Part shown: positions 40,340 through 50,456 of the stretch, piece after piece
Layout: each line of letters opens with the position of its first letter
Position numbering within the stretch: the stretch's first letter is position 1
Source: Anaeroglomus sp964630775
Lineage (GTDB): Bacteria; Planctomycetota; Phycisphaerae; Sedimentisphaerales; Anaerohalosphaeraceae
Length of the DNA stretch: 64,000 bases
Reading direction: 5' to 3'
Assembly (NCBI GenBank): GCA_964630775.1
Contig: CAZVYY010000006.1
Coordinates: 66,156-130,155, forward strand
The notes under the pieces: model-generated
What the model was told of the DNA's origin: nothing
The model's database searches: none
What the model saw: the letters and a program-made list of their open reading frames with translations, nothing else
Made by a program: the position numbers and the translations under genes

Positions 40340-43300
40340 ATGAAATCAACTATCTCACTTTTTGCCATCCTGACTTTCGCAGGATTGTTATGTCTTGCAG
40401 GCATGATGCCCTGTTATGCCGAAGTCACGATTACCATTTCTCCTGAACTTGCGGTCCAGCAGGGAGCTCAGTGGCACATCCTGTCGGATCCGGGAACATG
40501 GTATGATACCAATGTCCCTGTTACGCTGCCGCCGGGAATGCACACCATTGAATTCAAAAACCTCTCGGATTGGGCCAAACCCGCGTCGCTGCAGATCGTG
40601 GATGCAAGCGGTACTCAGCAGCCTATCGCGGTCAGCTATACCGCTCTGACTCATCTGCCGCTGGGGGAAATTCCCAATCAGCTCGCCTGGCAGGGACAGA
40701 CGCTGCGAATGATGATTTGTCTGTCGGATTCAAATGGGCAGGCCATGACCAATGCACTCCTTACTGCCCAACTGCAGCCGGCCCCGCAGGGAACCTTCTC
40801 GCTGACGCCTGCCATGGAGCCGGGCTATTATGTGCTTAGCTACCTGCCTGCCGCTGAAGACCGCGATGATTTTTTAATCATTCTTGAAGGCCGCACTCCG
40901 GATGATTCGCAGAAGGCCGGCCAACTGGTCCGCATCAGTCCCATGCAGCAGTTTGTCGATGAAGCCACGATTTTCAAGACAGGCCAGCATACCAAAATGA
41001 TCTCAGGCATGTCCTCGATTCGGACCAATGAGGATATTCGCAGTGCAGTCGCCGAAACCTTTAATTACAAAGCCAATACCAAACCCCGCAGCATCCTTAT
41101 TGAAGGGGACCATATCGAGATCAGCCGCTATAATGATGACAACAAGCTCTATCTCCAATTATGTGCCGCGACCGATTCGGGTGGAAATGTTCTCAACGCG
41201 GACATCAAAAAAGTGGAAATTATCGCGGATGTATTAGTCATCAAAACACGACTCTGGATGCCTGCAACCAACGTCACAATAAAAGCGGTGGAATTGTATT
41301 TTGAAGATGAAGACCCTGCGACTCCGGCTTGTATTGTCACCACACCGGTCATCTTGACAAACCGACCGGCGCTGCCTTCAGGGGCTGCACAGGGTGTCAA
41401 TGGAGTTGCTGGTTTGAATGCGGGAAATATCACGATTGATGTGATGGAATTTCATTCGGCTCAATCCTCCTCCGGAATCACTCCCAAACGATTTATTCTG
41501 GATGGCGGCAACGGCCAGCCCGCAGGCCAGGGCAGAAATGGCGCCAATGGTCCGGCTGTGCCGTATCTGGACAGCATCCAGGTTCGTTTTGAAACCTGGT
41601 TAGGAACAGATAAATGGTCCAGTGCTGTCCAATCCGGAGGATCTTATAAAATCACCTCCGTGGTATATCGCGACAACTCCTCCATGTGGGATTTCGACTG
41701 GGATACATGGCCCACTGGATGGTGCGGTTCAACCACGCTGCCTCATGGTTTGCCTGCCGTGCCGGGCGGGTATCCTGGCGCTGGCGGTAATGCAGGAAGT
41801 TTAAAAAGCACTGTACCGGCGGATGCTTATTACACCCTATTGGCCGGCCGCAAAGGCCTCACTGCTGAGATGTATTCGGGAGGACAGCCCGGAACTCCGC
41901 AATATTATTTCCAGTTGATATTTGATCTTTACGGGTCTTTCGGCGGAAGCTATTCGACCAGTTGGGGATATTATGGCTCGGCTCAATGGGGCGCTGCCGC
42001 CTATCCGCCGGATGACAGCGGAATTCCCAATGGCCAGCCCGGAACCTATGAAGAAATCCCCTCCGGCATGGAGCAGTTTTCGCCGGAAAACTTCAATCAG
42101 AATCTCAATATTATCCGGCAGTTCTACCTGGCCAACCAGATCGACGTCTGCAAACAGAAAATCGATAAATACATCCAGTTGATCAGCCTGTTTAAACAAC
42201 GGCCCGAATGGAATGCCCTGCCTTTTGTACGCAAATGCCGAGTCGAAACCATCTACGGCGATCTTCGCTCCATGCAGAACCGCATCGAAAACGGCCTGGA
42301 CTACTACGGCAATCCGGCCGGGTGGGCGCCTATGCTCAGCTTTGAAGTCAACCGGACCATTTTTGATAATGAGATCGACCGGGCCGTCAACATGCTGTAT
42401 CTGTCTTACTGGCTCAGGGAAGAAGCGTCCAGCGCTCAGCAGCGAGTCGGGGCTTTATCCGAAACGATTGAGGCCATGAAGGAAGAAATCGTTACCCTCA
42501 AACAGCGATATGATGAGGCGGTCAGTTCAATGCCGGACCTCGAGACCGAAGCAGTCTTTCTCAAGCAATCCATCGACGTGGTTCAGGGCAAACTGAAAGA
42601 ACGCGAAAACGCATTGCGCATCCAGGCTCAAAATAATCTTCGCGAGCCGTGGTGGAAGACCGGACTCAAGATTGCCGGCTCCCTCTGCAGCATGATTCCA
42701 GTCTATCAACCTGCTCTGGGTGCCATCGGCAGCGGAATGACCCTGGCGGCCAATTTCGACCCCGGTGATCCCTGGGCAACGGTGACCGGTGCAGTGGATG
42801 TTACCTCAACACTTGTTTCATCCGGGCTTAAGAATTGTGCCCAGGCACAAAAAGCTGAAATCGACGGCATGGATATGGAACTGGCGGATGATGAACAAGT
42901 CAACGAATCGTTCCTGTCCAGTCTGTCCGAGTCCGGTGGTGCCGTAACCTCCGCATTTTCGCAGATTTCCGGTATTATTTCGGCACGGGAAGCCCCCAAA
43001 GACAAAATCGACGCGGAACTGGCCCGGCTGGCTGCCGAAGATGAAGAATTTCAGGCCTTGGCCGATGAAATCAAAGCCCTTCTGGACAAAAAAGCCGCGC
43101 TGACACGCAAAATCGCCATCGCTGTTCAGGATATCAGCTCCATTCCCAATCAAATCTCGACGAATATCCAGTCGATCAACTGTTTTATGCGGGAAAAGAC
43201 CTCTGTCGCGGCGGCGTTGAGCAATGAAGCTCTTGAATATTTGACCGCCATGGAAAATCGCGCCAATGATCGCCTTATCAAGTATCACTATTATCTGGCC

Positions 43301-44689
43301 AAAGGCTACGAATATCGGCTGCTCAAGCCCTACACCAATCCCCTCGATCTGACCCCCATGTTCAGCAAATTTAAGGATATCGCAACGGTCAATACGCAAA
43401 ATGGCTATGTGCTTCAGCCGGATCAGTTTACCTCCCTGAAGGCCATCTATGAGGATATCCTGTCGGGCATTGCCGAAGAAATCTTCGACCAATACAATCG
43501 CAACGCCCGTCCGGAATATACCGTCAAGGCACGCTTCAATCTGCTGCCCGAAGAGCTGGAAAAGATCAATGCCGGCCGACCGCTGGTGCTGAATCCGATG
43601 GATTTGGGTCTGTTTAACGGAATCTATGAAGAAAACCTCCGCATTTCGGATTTGTCGGTCTATGCCATCACCGCCGACCCCAACGGCAATCCTCTGGGGG
43701 ATACCGCTTATGTCGATTTGCGAATTGAGCACCCCGGAGAATCGAAACTCAAATCCAACGGCACCATCTATCTGTTCCGTTACAGCCAGGGCGGAGACTC
43801 CCGGCCCATCGAGTGGGGCGGACGGTATAACCTGACCGACCAGACCCTCGAAGCCATCCGTCCCAGCGCCGCCAGCGAATCCCTGCTGCGGTCCCTGCTG
43901 GAAGGGGATGCCGCCTCGGATATGATGCTCTATTCACTGCCGTCGGCATGGGCTGACCTGAAGATTTCAAAGAGTTCCGTCAATACCATTCGGACCTCCC
44001 GCGGCGTCGTAACGCGAGACAACATTGTCATACGCAGCCTGCGCCTGGAACTGACCTATGACTTCGTCCGTAAAAATACGAATCTTGCCGAAATCCAGGT
44101 CGGCATACTGGAAGCCAGAGAACTCAACGGACAGTGGTTCAGCGATACCAGCCGCTTCCAGCCGTGTATCGGCGTCAATCGTCTGGATGAAAACGGACGT
44201 CAGAACGGGCGAGGACAGTTCCTTCGCATCTATCGGAAATCCCCAACCGATGCCGTGACCCTCTCTGCCCAGCCGGTCTATGGCTCCTGGATATTCCGTG
44301 ACTGGGTGGACCAGTATGGCCAGTTGATTCCCTATGCTCAGCAGGGACAAACAAAAATAACCCTGCCGCTGACCTCGGATTATCAGGTCTTTGCCCGCTA
44401 TGTACCGCGGGACAATCTGGCCGGCGATTTCAATGCAGACAGGCAGGTCAATGCCGCTGATTTTGCTCTATTGTCGCGATTCTACGGGATGCAGTGCAAT
44501 AGCCTGAAATTGGATAATATCAACCCGGATTCAGTCGATATCAATGACTTGATAAAATGGATTGAATTCTGGCTGATGGATACTCAATCCATCCCGCTGA
44601 TGCAGTCTGCTATGCAGGCTGCCCCGACCGTAATACCCGCTCCCGCAAACCGCCGAGTGATTGAAATTGTGGATATTCAATCGAATTAA
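40340..44689 (+). CDS. Giant secreted multidomain protein, function unknown
   Basis: A 1449-residue exported protein with signal peptide (about 1-28), preceded by AGGAG. Residues 30-105 form a PEGA-like beta domain (GAQWHILSDPGTWYDT, PPGMHTIEFKNLSDWAKP). Glycine-rich stretches at about 390-405 and 472-490 (GGNGQPAGQGRNGANG) look collagen-like. Long helical segments occupy ~570-1010, with strong coiled coils at 695-760 and 880-950. A small-residue-rich, hydrophobic stretch lies at ~775-835 (LGAIGSGMTLAANFDPGDPW). The C-terminus has a bacterial-repeat domain and a dockerin-like DFNADRQVNAADFALLSRF. I do not recognise the whole architecture. A surface-anchored adhesin, or a pore-forming-toxin-like bundle, is conceivable but unproven. 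Confidence 0.8.
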   Translation: MKSTISLFAILTFAGLLCLAGMMPCYAEVTITISPELAVQQGAQWHILSDPGTWYDTNVPVTLPPGMHTIEFKNLSDWAKPASLQIVDASGTQQPIAVSYTALTHLPLGEIPNQLAWQGQTLRMMICLSDSNGQAMTNALLTAQLQPAPQGTFSLTPAMEPGYYVLSYLPAAEDRDDFLIILEGRTPDDSQKAGQLVRISPMQQFVDEATIFKTGQHTKMISGMSSIRTNEDIRSAVAETFNYKANTKPRSILIEGDHIEISRYNDDNKLYLQLCAATDSGGNVLNADIKKVEIIADVLVIKTRLWMPATNVTIKAVELYFEDEDPATPACIVTTPVILTNRPALPSGAAQGVNGVAGLNAGNITIDVMEFHSAQSSSGITPKRFILDGGNGQPAGQGRNGANGPAVPYLDSIQVRFETWLGTDKWSSAVQSGGSYKITSVVYRDNSSMWDFDWDTWPTGWCGSTTLPHGLPAVPGGYPGAGGNAGSLKSTVPADAYYTLLAGRKGLTAEMYSGGQPGTPQYYFQLIFDLYGSFGGSYSTSWGYYGSAQWGAAAYPPDDSGIPNGQPGTYEEIPSGMEQFSPENFNQNLNIIRQFYLANQIDVCKQKIDKYIQLISLFKQRPEWNALPFVRKCRVETIYGDLRSMQNRIENGLDYYGNPAGWAPMLSFEVNRTIFDNEIDRAVNMLYLSYWLREEASSAQQRVGALSETIEAMKEEIVTLKQRYDEAVSSMPDLETEAVFLKQSIDVVQGKLKERENALRIQAQNNLREPWWKTGLKIAGSLCSMIPVYQPALGAIGSGMTLAANFDPGDPWATVTGAVDVTSTLVSSGLKNCAQAQKAEIDGMDMELADDEQVNESFLSSLSESGGAVTSAFSQISGIISAREAPKDKIDAELARLAAEDEEFQALADEIKALLDKKAALTRKIAIAVQDISSIPNQISTNIQSINCFMREKTSVAAALSNEALEYLTAMENRANDRLIKYHYYLAKGYEYRLLKPYTNPLDLTPMFSKFKDIATVNTQNGYVLQPDQFTSLKAIYEDILSGIAEEIFDQYNRNARPEYTVKARFNLLPEELEKINAGRPLVLNPMDLGLFNGIYEENLRISDLSVYAITADPNGNPLGDTAYVDLRIEHPGESKLKSNGTIYLFRYSQGGDSRPIEWGGRYNLTDQTLEAIRPSAASESLLRSLLEGDAASDMMLYSLPSAWADLKISKSSVNTIRTSRGVVTRDNIVIRSLRLELTYDFVRKNTNLAEIQVGILEARELNGQWFSDTSRFQPCIGVNRLDENGRQNGRGQFLRIYRKSPTDAVTLSAQPVYGSWIFRDWVDQYGQLIPYAQQGQTKITLPLTSDYQVFARYVPRDNLAGDFNADRQVNAADFALLSRFYGMQCNSLKLDNINPDSVDINDLIKWIEFWLMDTQSIPLMQSAMQAAPTVIPAPANRRVIEIVDIQSN

Positions 44690-44934
44690 ATAACAAACCA
44701 AAACAAATGCACGTAGTGGATTGAAAATATCTTTTGTGAGGTTTTTCTGCTCTTGCCGTTTGAGTATGGATAACGAATTCTGGTTCACGGAAATATCCTG
44801 TTTATCGTGACTGCCAATTTCATTCTGAATTCCATGATATGAAAAACATCTGGAATATTCAAGCTTTTTCGTTATTCTACACCGGCAGACAGCGTCATAA
44901 AGATATCGCAAACAGATGCATGCGGAGTATGAGT

Positions 44935-46797
44935 ATGGTTACACAGTATCGATATGCTGGTTTGACAGCAGCCGTTTTATGGATGGCAATAACTGTTGTC
45001 TCGCACGCTGCCGACCGCCAAATGGAATACCTTGACCGCGGCCTCGCTGCGATTCGCACCGACCCCAATACCGTGTTTCTCAGTTGGCGGCTGCTGGGCA
45101 CCGATTCCAAAGAGATCGCATTCAATCTGATCCGCAGCCGCGATGGCAAAAACCCGACAAAGCTTAACCCTATCCCGATTAAAGGCCAAACATGCTTTAT
45201 CGATACCCAGGCCGATTTTTCGACACCGATAAGCTATCAGGTCTGCACCGTCCTCGACGGCAATGAACAACCCGCAGATAAACTCCTCGTTTTAGCTGCC
45301 GATACCCCCATCCAGCCCTATCTGACAATCCCTCTCAAAACCCTTCCGCGTCACCGCCCCGGCGATGCCTCTGCAGGGGACCTCGACGGTGATGGCCAAT
45401 ATGAAATCGTCCTCAAACAGGAGGTGCGTCCCCGCGATAACTCCGGCAGCGGTACCACAGGCCAGACCAAGCTGGAAGCCTATAAACTCGACGGCTCATT
45501 CCTCTGGCGGATTGACCTGGGCATTAATATCCGCGAAGGAGCCCACTATACCCAGTTCATGGTCTATGACCTCGACGGCGACGGCAGGGCGGAAATCGCC
45601 TGCAAGACCGCCGACGGCACCATTGACGGCACTGGCAAGGTTCTCGGCGACTCCAATTCCGACTACCGCAATGAAAACGGCAAAATTCTCGACGGCCCTG
45701 AGTTTTTGACCGTCTTTGACGGCCGTACCGGTGCCGAACTGGCAACCGTTCCTTATATTCCGCCGCGCGGACAGGTGACCGCATGGGGTGACAACACCGG
45801 CAACCGCGTGGACCGTTTTCTGGCCTGCGTTGCCTATCTGGATGGCCGGCGTCCCAGCCTTGTGATGTGTCGCGGCTACTATACCCGCACCGTCTTGGCC
45901 GCATGGAACTGGCGCGACGGTAAATTGACTCCCCTGTGGACCTTCGACAGCGACATGGCCCCCGACGGCGACAAATACCGCGGCCAGGGCAACCACAACC
46001 TGTCCGTCGGCGATGTGGACGGCGATGGCAAAGATGAAATCATCTACGGTGCCTGCGTCATCGACGATGACGGCAGGGGACTGTATTCCACCGGCCTGGG
46101 CCACGGCGATGCCATGCATTTATCCGACATCGACCCTGAGCGTCCCGGCCTGGAAGTCTTCGGCATTCATGAAAATCCACGCCATCCCTATGGCGCCAAC
46201 CTCCGCGACGCCGCCACCGGAAAAGTCCTCTGGGGGCTGCAATCCAATGATGCCGTGCGGGGGGTATCCATGGATATCGACCCCCGTCACCCCGGCTATG
46301 AATGCTGGGCCGTCGGCGGCGGTCTGGATGGACTTTACAACTGCAAAGGACAAAAAATCGCCGACCGCAAACCATCCTCCTGCAACATGGGTATCTGGTG
46401 GGATGGCGACCTGCTGCGGGAACTGCTCAACGGCACCACCATTGAAAAATGGAATCATCTTGAAGCCTCCGCCGTCCGCCTCCTCGAAGCCAGAGACTTC
46501 GACTGCACCCGTATCAACGGCTCTAAATCCAATCCCTGCCTCTGTGCCGACATCCTTGGCGATTGGCGAGAAGAATTGATACTGCCCACTCGTGACGGCA
46601 GCCAGTTGCGAATTTTCACCACGACCATTCCGACGACGATTCGCATGCCCACATTAATGCATGACCCGGTGTACCGGCTCAGCGTTGCCTGGCAGAATGT
46701 CGGCTATAACCAGCCCACCCAGCCCGGCTTCTATCTCGGTCATGATATGAAGCCCGTCTCGCCCCCCGCAATCCAAACCACGCAACCTCGCAATTAA
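44935..46797 (+). CDS. Rhamnogalacturonan lyase, polysaccharide lyase family 11
   Basis: Secreted PL11 lyase (620 residues from this start) that cleaves the rhamnose-galacturonate backbone of rhamnogalacturonan I by beta-elimination. The N-terminal signal peptide ends near VVSHAA, followed by QMEYLDRGLAAIRTDPNTVF, the typical PL11 opening. The eight-bladed propeller shows repeated calcium-binding DxDGDG loops (GDLDGDGQYEIVLKQ, DLDGDGRAEIACKTADG, GDVDGDGKDEIIYGA) and the signature LGHGDAMHLSDIDPERPG. I chose this ATG because GGAG lies 7 bases upstream and the signal peptide begins here; the open frame extends to 44839. A comparable YesW/YesX enzyme of Bacillus is the model. Confidence 0.93.
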   Translation: MVTQYRYAGLTAAVLWMAITVVSHAADRQMEYLDRGLAAIRTDPNTVFLSWRLLGTDSKEIAFNLIRSRDGKNPTKLNPIPIKGQTCFIDTQADFSTPISYQVCTVLDGNEQPADKLLVLAADTPIQPYLTIPLKTLPRHRPGDASAGDLDGDGQYEIVLKQEVRPRDNSGSGTTGQTKLEAYKLDGSFLWRIDLGINIREGAHYTQFMVYDLDGDGRAEIACKTADGTIDGTGKVLGDSNSDYRNENGKILDGPEFLTVFDGRTGAELATVPYIPPRGQVTAWGDNTGNRVDRFLACVAYLDGRRPSLVMCRGYYTRTVLAAWNWRDGKLTPLWTFDSDMAPDGDKYRGQGNHNLSVGDVDGDGKDEIIYGACVIDDDGRGLYSTGLGHGDAMHLSDIDPERPGLEVFGIHENPRHPYGANLRDAATGKVLWGLQSNDAVRGVSMDIDPRHPGYECWAVGGGLDGLYNCKGQKIADRKPSSCNMGIWWDGDLLRELLNGTTIEKWNHLEASAVRLLEARDFDCTRINGSKSNPCLCADILGDWREELILPTRDGSQLRIFTTTIPTTIRMPTLMHDPVYRLSVAWQNVGYNQPTQPGFYLGHDMKPVSPPAIQTTQPRN

Positions 46798-46822
46798 GGT
46801 TGGCCAAACAAGCCCAATACAA

Positions 46823-47794
46823 TTATCGCTCAGCGCCGGAGGATTTCTCGGAACGCGTCTCCTGCTCCCGCAGCCAGTTCACCGGTGCCAGATCATCGGT
46901 AAGTGCCCTGACCTTCGGGGCCGGAACCGCCTCCGGATCCAGCCAACTCGCTACCTCCACCAGATCAAAAGACAACTCCAGCGTCTGCTGAATCTGTTCG
47001 GCCCTGTTCATCACCTCCTCAACGGTCAACACCTCACACTTCACCCCCGGCGACACCAGCATCGCATTGCCCGACAAATCCCCAAAAAACACCTGACATC
47101 GCTGGAATACATCCAGAAACGTCTTGAATTCCGCATCAAACAACTGGTTGGTCGAGAACACATTGGCCACTACCACCCCATCCTCATCCAGCACGCCGCT
47201 GACCTCCTTCAGAAATTCCTTGGTCATCAGATGAAACGGGATATAGTCCCCGTTAAAGGCATCCAGAATAATAATATCATATTTCGGCACAGGCTTGCGG
47301 CGAAGCTGCTTTTTGATAAACATCCGCCCATCATCCACATACACTTTGAGCTTGTCGTCGGTCTTGAATCCCATATACTTTGTCGCAATCGGCGGAATAT
47401 CCGGGTCGATTTCCGCCACATCAATCTCAAGGTCCGGGAAATAATACCGCATCTCCCGCGGAATCACGCCGCCCCCCAGCCCCAGCACCAGCATCCGTTT
47501 CGGCTGGGGATTATACAGCAGCCCGCAGAACATCATCTTCGAATACTCCAGCAGATGCTCCCGCAGATTCTCCATATCCACCTGGCTCTGGATATGCAGC
47601 CCGGCCCGTTTGCCGAACCGCAGCGTTACCACCGACCCTTCCTGGTACACAAAAATGCTGTTATAGAGCGAGTTTTTCTCATGAATCACCCGGCCCATCG
47701 AATACAGCGCCCCCCGGCAGACCGACCCCGCCGGCCACAGCCACACCAGGCACATCATCCCCGCCAAAACCGTATATCGCAGTGAATTTTTCAT
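46823..47794 (-). CDS. Spermidine synthase-like methyltransferase-fold protein
   Basis: A 323-residue protein with an N-terminal signal or anchor (MKNSLRYTVLAGMMCLVWLW), then a spermidine-synthase-like Rossmann domain: MLVLGLGGGVIPREMRYYFP, VAEIDPDIPP, VYVDDGRMFIKKQL and DIIILDAFNGDYIPFHL. In the family these bind the aminopropyl donor. Here the fold is typical of membrane-linked homologues whose substrate is unknown, so polyamine synthesis is not certain. The start at 47794 overlaps the stop of the upstream membrane gene (ATGA). The pair looks like a split version of the fused MFS/spermidine-synthase proteins. Confidence 0.85.
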   Translation of the reverse strand: MKNSLRYTVLAGMMCLVWLWPAGSVCRGALYSMGRVIHEKNSLYNSIFVYQEGSVVTLRFGKRAGLHIQSQVDMENLREHLLEYSKMMFCGLLYNPQPKRMLVLGLGGGVIPREMRYYFPDLEIDVAEIDPDIPPIATKYMGFKTDDKLKVYVDDGRMFIKKQLRRKPVPKYDIIILDAFNGDYIPFHLMTKEFLKEVSGVLDEDGVVVANVFSTNQLFDAEFKTFLDVFQRCQVFFGDLSGNAMLVSPGVKCEVLTVEEVMNRAEQIQQTLELSFDLVEVASWLDPEAVPAPKVRALTDDLAPVNWLREQETRSEKSSGAER

Positions 47795-48474
47795 CGCGGT
47801 TGTCCTTTCCCTTGTCTTGTCCGGCTCCAGATCGTCACGCCCGCCAGCACAATCACACCCAGCCCGCTCAGCATTATCCCTGAAATGCACAGGGTATCCC
47901 GCAGCGAATACAGCACCAGGTAAAACGCCGTCACCACACATCCGGCAAAGCTGGCCATCGTCGAAGTCGCCATCACCAGCCCCGCGTTAAATCCAGACTG
48001 ACTGGCCTGCCGGGTCAGCCAGTGCATCACCGTCGGCGATACCGTTCCCAGCAGCACCGTCGGAACCCCAAACAGCACCAGCGACGCCAGCAGCGATCCA
48101 CATTTCTCATCCAGCCCCAGGTCAAATATCGCATTGCACACCGGCTCTGTAAAAAACGGAATTCCGCACTGCCATACCCCAACCGCAATCATCACCGCCC
48201 CCAGCAAGGTCCACGCATTGATCTTGCCGCTAAGCCATCCGCCCAGCAGATAGCCGATCGACAAACTCAGCAGAAACACCCCGATCACGCTGCCGGTAAT
48301 CACATACACCGCGCTGCCGAAATACGGCACCAGCACCCGTACACCCAGGATTTCCAGCTCCATCATAAACCACCCGCACGCGCATGCAATAAACACCATC
48401 GCCGCCGCTGCAAGCCGCCGCCGCGGACCTGCCGATTCCACCGGCGAATATGTTGTCGAATTACTTTTCGTCAC
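47791..48474 (-). CDS. MFS-like membrane half of a spermidine-synthase-linked transporter
   Basis: A 227-residue integral membrane protein with about six helices (for example FIACACGWFMMELEILGVRV, VYVITGSVIGVFLLSLSIGY then LLGGWL, and LASLVLFGVPTVLLGTVSPT). The block MELEILGVRVLVPYFG is the conserved start of the membrane domain in fused MFS/spermidine synthases. I chose the GTG at 48474, with AAAGGTG upstream, over a TTG at 48501. The stop codon overlaps the start of the synthase-like gene, so the two are translationally coupled. Transport specificity is unknown. Confidence 0.8.
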   Translation of the reverse strand: MTKSNSTTYSPVESAGPRRRLAAAAMVFIACACGWFMMELEILGVRVLVPYFGSAVYVITGSVIGVFLLSLSIGYLLGGWLSGKINAWTLLGAVMIAVGVWQCGIPFFTEPVCNAIFDLGLDEKCGSLLASLVLFGVPTVLLGTVSPTVMHWLTRQASQSGFNAGLVMATSTMASFAGCVVTAFYLVLYSLRDTLCISGIMLSGLGVIVLAGVTIWSRTRQGKGQPR

Positions 48475-48677
48475 AGAACTGCACCTTTCGCAAGCAATCA
48501 AATCGTATTGCAGGACCCGCTGTCCGATAGCGGGTATTATAACGGAATGAACGGAAAAATAAACGGAATTGTCTGCCCAGGGTGCGGCGATGTATCATTT
48601 CAATGTATTCTGTGGCCATCCTTGTGACAAAACGATATTAGTTAAGTCTGTTTCAGTCAATTCCATCCAAAATCATA

Positions 48678-48735
48678 GGGGCGACCCGCAGATCGCCCCC
48701 TTTTTGTTGTTCCCGTGAAATTGGGAATCCGTTGT
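48678..48735. repeat. Dispersed palindromic repeat downstream of catalase
   Basis: GGGGCGA/TCGCCCC hairpin (48678-48699) followed by CTTTTTG, then a degenerate TTCCCGTGAAATTGGGAA arm pair (48712-48729). Related GGGGCGACCCGCAG sequence recurs at 50587-50611 and a TTCCCG...GGGAATCC pair at 50731-50772, on the other side of the catalase gene. Confidence 0.6.
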
Positions 48736-48763
48736 TTCGGATTTCGTGCTTCGGATTTAGAAT

Positions 48764-50236
48764 TTATAGTTGCTGCTTTGGCACCTTGCTCAGCGGAATC
48801 CCCAGCGCCTTGGCTACGCCCTCACCATAGGCCGGATCCGCCTTCAGACAGTTGCCGATGTGACGAATCTTAATCATCTCCGGGGCATCGCCCATTGCCC
48901 GCGCCGTATTGCCGAACAATGCCTGCTGCTGCTGCGGACTCATAATACGGAACAGCTTGCCCGGCTGCGTGAAGTAATCCGCATCGTCCTCGCGATAATT
49001 CCAGTGGTTCGCCGCGCCGTTGATTTTCAGCGGCGGCTCGGCAAATTCCGGCTGCTGCTGCCAGTCGCCGTAGCTGTTGGGCTCATACCCCCGTGTGCTG
49101 CCGTAGTTGCCATCCACCCGCATCATCCCGTCCCGATGATAACTGTGGAATGGACATCGTGCCTTATTGACTGGAATCAGGTGATGATTGACCCCCAGCC
49201 GATACCGCTGCGCATCCCCATAGGAAAACAGCCGTCCCTGCAGCATCTTGTCCGGCGAAAATCCGATACCCGGCACGATATTGGCCGGATTAAACGCCGC
49301 CTGTTCCACCTCGGCAAAATAATTCTCCGGATTGCGGTTCAGCTCCAGCACACCCACCTCAATCAACGGATAATCACTGTGATACCACACCTTGGTCAGG
49401 TCAAACGGATGGTAGGGCAGCTTCTCCGCATCCAGTTCCGGCATTACCTGAATATACATTGTCCATCGCGGAAAATCTTTCTTTTCGATGCTCTCATACA
49501 AATCACGCTGATGGCTTTCGCGGCACTTGCCGATAATCTTCTCCGCCTCTTCATCCGTCAGATTCCTGATGCCCTGCTGGGTCTTCAGATGAAACTTGAC
49601 CCAGAACCGCTCATTGTTGGCGTTAATCATGCTGAACGTATGACTGCCGAATCCGTGCATGTGCCGATACGTTGCCGGAATGCCCCGGTCGCTCATCACA
49701 ATCGTGACCTGATGCAGCGCCTCCGGCAGCGACGTCCAGAAATCCCAGTTATTCAGCGCACTGCGAAGATTCGTCCGCGGATCGCGTTTGACCGCATGAT
49801 TCAAATCCGGAAATTTCAACGGATCCCGCAAAAAGAACACCGGTGTATTATTCCCCACCAGATCCCAGTTGCCCTGCTCGGTATAGAACTTGATCGCAAA
49901 GCCCCGGATGTCCCGCTCCGCATCCGCGGCCCCGCGTTCTCCCGCCACGGTCGAAAACCGGACAAACAAATCCGTCTTCTTGCCGACAGCCGAGAAAATC
50001 CTGGCCTTGGTATAGCGTGTAATATCGTGTGTCACCGTGAAGTGACCGTATGCCCTGGACCCCTTGGCATGCATCCGCCGTTCGGGAATCACTTCCCGAT
50101 CAAAATGAGCCAGCTTTTCCAGAAACCAGACGTCCTGCAGCAACTGCGGCCCTCGCGGTCCCGCCGTCATCACATTTTGATTATCCGGCACCGGCGCCCC
50201 GGCATTGGTGGTCAGTTTTTTCTTGTCATCCTGCAT
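48764..50236 (-). CDS. katA: Monofunctional haem catalase
   Basis: Small-subunit haem catalase (490 residues) that disproportionates hydrogen peroxide. The catalytic histidine is H56 in ERRMHAKGSRAYG. The distal asparagine lies in LVGNNTPVFFLRDPLKFPDL. The proximal tyrosine is in GRLFSYGDAQRYRLGVNHH, near residue 341. There is no signal peptide, so it is cytosolic. GGAG lies 8 bases before the ATG. The predicted promoter about 220 bases upstream has a perfect 7-1-7 palindrome between its -35 and -10. Repeat elements flank the gene on both sides. Confidence 0.95.
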   Translation of the reverse strand: MQDDKKKLTTNAGAPVPDNQNVMTAGPRGPQLLQDVWFLEKLAHFDREVIPERRMHAKGSRAYGHFTVTHDITRYTKARIFSAVGKKTDLFVRFSTVAGERGAADAERDIRGFAIKFYTEQGNWDLVGNNTPVFFLRDPLKFPDLNHAVKRDPRTNLRSALNNWDFWTSLPEALHQVTIVMSDRGIPATYRHMHGFGSHTFSMINANNERFWVKFHLKTQQGIRNLTDEEAEKIIGKCRESHQRDLYESIEKKDFPRWTMYIQVMPELDAEKLPYHPFDLTKVWYHSDYPLIEVGVLELNRNPENYFAEVEQAAFNPANIVPGIGFSPDKMLQGRLFSYGDAQRYRLGVNHHLIPVNKARCPFHSYHRDGMMRVDGNYGSTRGYEPNSYGDWQQQPEFAEPPLKINGAANHWNYREDDADYFTQPGKLFRIMSPQQQQALFGNTARAMGDAPEMIKIRHIGNCLKADPAYGEGVAKALGIPLSKVPKQQL

Positions 50237-50456
50237 AGTGTTTCTCCTTTGTCCTTAGGTTAGCTCTGATTCAACACAAAAACATGAATAATGGCTTGGA
50301 AACCTGAAAACGGTAATACTCCGGCCGAATCTGCCCTGAAATGAAGAGAAAATCGAAATGACGCCCCTTATCCCCTGTCGGACGGCTCCGCTCTGATGCA
50401 ATTGCCCACGATTCAGCATAATTCACGACCCTTTAAAGGCATAATTACTAACAATT

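Noticed and set aside
48678..48705. Rho-independent terminator
   Set aside because: The hairpin plus T-run is oriented for rightward transcription, but both neighbouring genes run leftward. It recurs near 50587, so a dispersed repeat is more likely.
48770..50263. 497-codon plus-strand frame
   Set aside because: Antisense to catalase over its whole length, with no domain, signal or ribosome site.
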